Shown here one piece after another: positions 6,001-6,221 of a stretch of 6,221 nt of DNA. The number at the start of each line of letters is the position of its first letter. The stretch's first letter is position 1. The DNA is from Melioribacteraceae bacterium (GTDB lineage: Bacteria; Bacteroidota; Ignavibacteria; Ignavibacteriales; Melioribacteraceae). Both the position numbers and the translations under genes were made by a program. The stretch is taken from positions 1 through 6,221 of the forward strand of contig JAQICK010000197.1 of NCBI GenBank assembly GCA_027858595.1, given 5' to 3'. The notes beneath the pieces are model-generated. The model had not been told where the DNA came from. It was given only the letters and a program-made list of their open reading frames with translations, and did not search any database.

Positions 6001-6075
6001 TGTCATTTCGAACCCGTTTTGGGGTGAGAAATCTTTTTATTTATGTGAGATTTCTCACATTCGTTCGAAATGACA
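6001..6075. repeat. Two-tier palindromic intergenic repeat (REP-like)
   Basis: Outer arms TGTCATTTCGAAC (6001-6013) and GTTCGAAATGACA (6063-6075) are perfectly complementary over 13 bp. Inner arms GTGAGAAATCT (6024-6034) and AGATTTCTCAC (6048-6058) are perfectly complementary over 11 bp around a 13-nt loop. The unequal spacers (10 and 4 nt) would form an internal loop. Repeats with TGTCATTTCGA and GAGAAATCT are, from memory, dispersed in many Bacteroidetes and Ignavibacteria genomes. It sits between two minus-strand genes, 14 bp after the stop of the upstream one, and may end transcription or protect mRNA ends. No T-run follows. Confidence 0.85.
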
Positions 6076-6088
6076 ATATGCTAAATTT

Positions 6089-6221
6089 TTATTTTACTGA
6101 AACACTATTTGCTAATTTATTCTCTATTAATTTTTCCCACCATCTATCTGTAATCAAGGTTTCATCTATTGAAATTGTTTCTCCTACAATTGGCGTTGAA
6201 AGTTGAACACCTAAACTATCC
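6089..6221 (-). CDS. 3' end of an unidentified gene (partial)
   Basis: The minus strand is open from the window edge for 43 codons to a TAA at 6089-6091. The peptide includes VQLSTPIVGETISIDE, then LITDRWWEKLIENKLANS, and ends SVSVK. Its composition looks like protein and it stops just before the palindromic repeat, as genes next to such repeats often do. Only the C-terminus is present, so I cannot name a family. A forward-strand frame over the same stretch runs through the repeat and looks like a shadow. Confidence 0.65.
   Translation of the reverse strand, partial: DSLGVQLSTPIVGETISIDETLITDRWWEKLIENKLANSVSVK

Noticed and set aside
6024..6206. Forward frame of 60 codons at the right end
   Set aside because: It begins inside the palindromic repeat and is antisense to the more protein-like partial gene ending at 6089.

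Overview
The window is AT-rich and compactly coded. Its gene content and style suggest a bacterium of the Bacteroidetes/Ignavibacteria (FCB) group. The supporting signs are A-rich leaders beside a few clear Shine-Dalgarno sites, DCC-family and atypical SDR proteins of a kind common there, and a TGTCATTTCGA...GAGAAATCT palindrome of the sort often scattered through such genomes. This placement rests on recall, not on a database search.

Left part (1-1980, + strand) looks like an accessory region. It starts with an AbiEii-type nucleotidyltransferase toxin gene whose conserved N-terminal motif lies upstream of any ordinary start codon. Directly after its stop, in the same frame, is a short broken piece resembling the C-terminus of MurQ (N-acetylmuramic acid 6-phosphate etherase). 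Then comes a 254-residue protein of unknown function, flanked on both sides by imperfect hairpins that weakly resemble integron attC sites.

Middle part (1981-3052, + strand) holds a YqaB-like HAD sugar-phosphate phosphatase and a DCC-family (DUF393/YuxK) thiol-oxidoreductase-like protein. They are co-directional with a 91-bp gap.

Right part (3053-6221, - strand) holds, in order of transcription: the 3' end of an unidentified gene entering from the right edge, a large palindromic repeat, a classical short-chain dehydrogenase, a 310-bp gap with a CIRCE-like or terminator-like inverted repeat, an exported endonuclease/exonuclease/phosphatase-family lipoprotein (sphingomyelinase-like), and an atypical NAD(P)-binding SDR. 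The last two are 7 bp apart and probably translationally coupled. The DCC gene and the atypical SDR converge with a 21-bp gap.

No complete new system is evident. The points most worth following are the AbiEii/murQ-remnant junction, the possible single-gene cassette at about 1031-1955, and the CIRCE-like operator with no heat-shock gene beside it.
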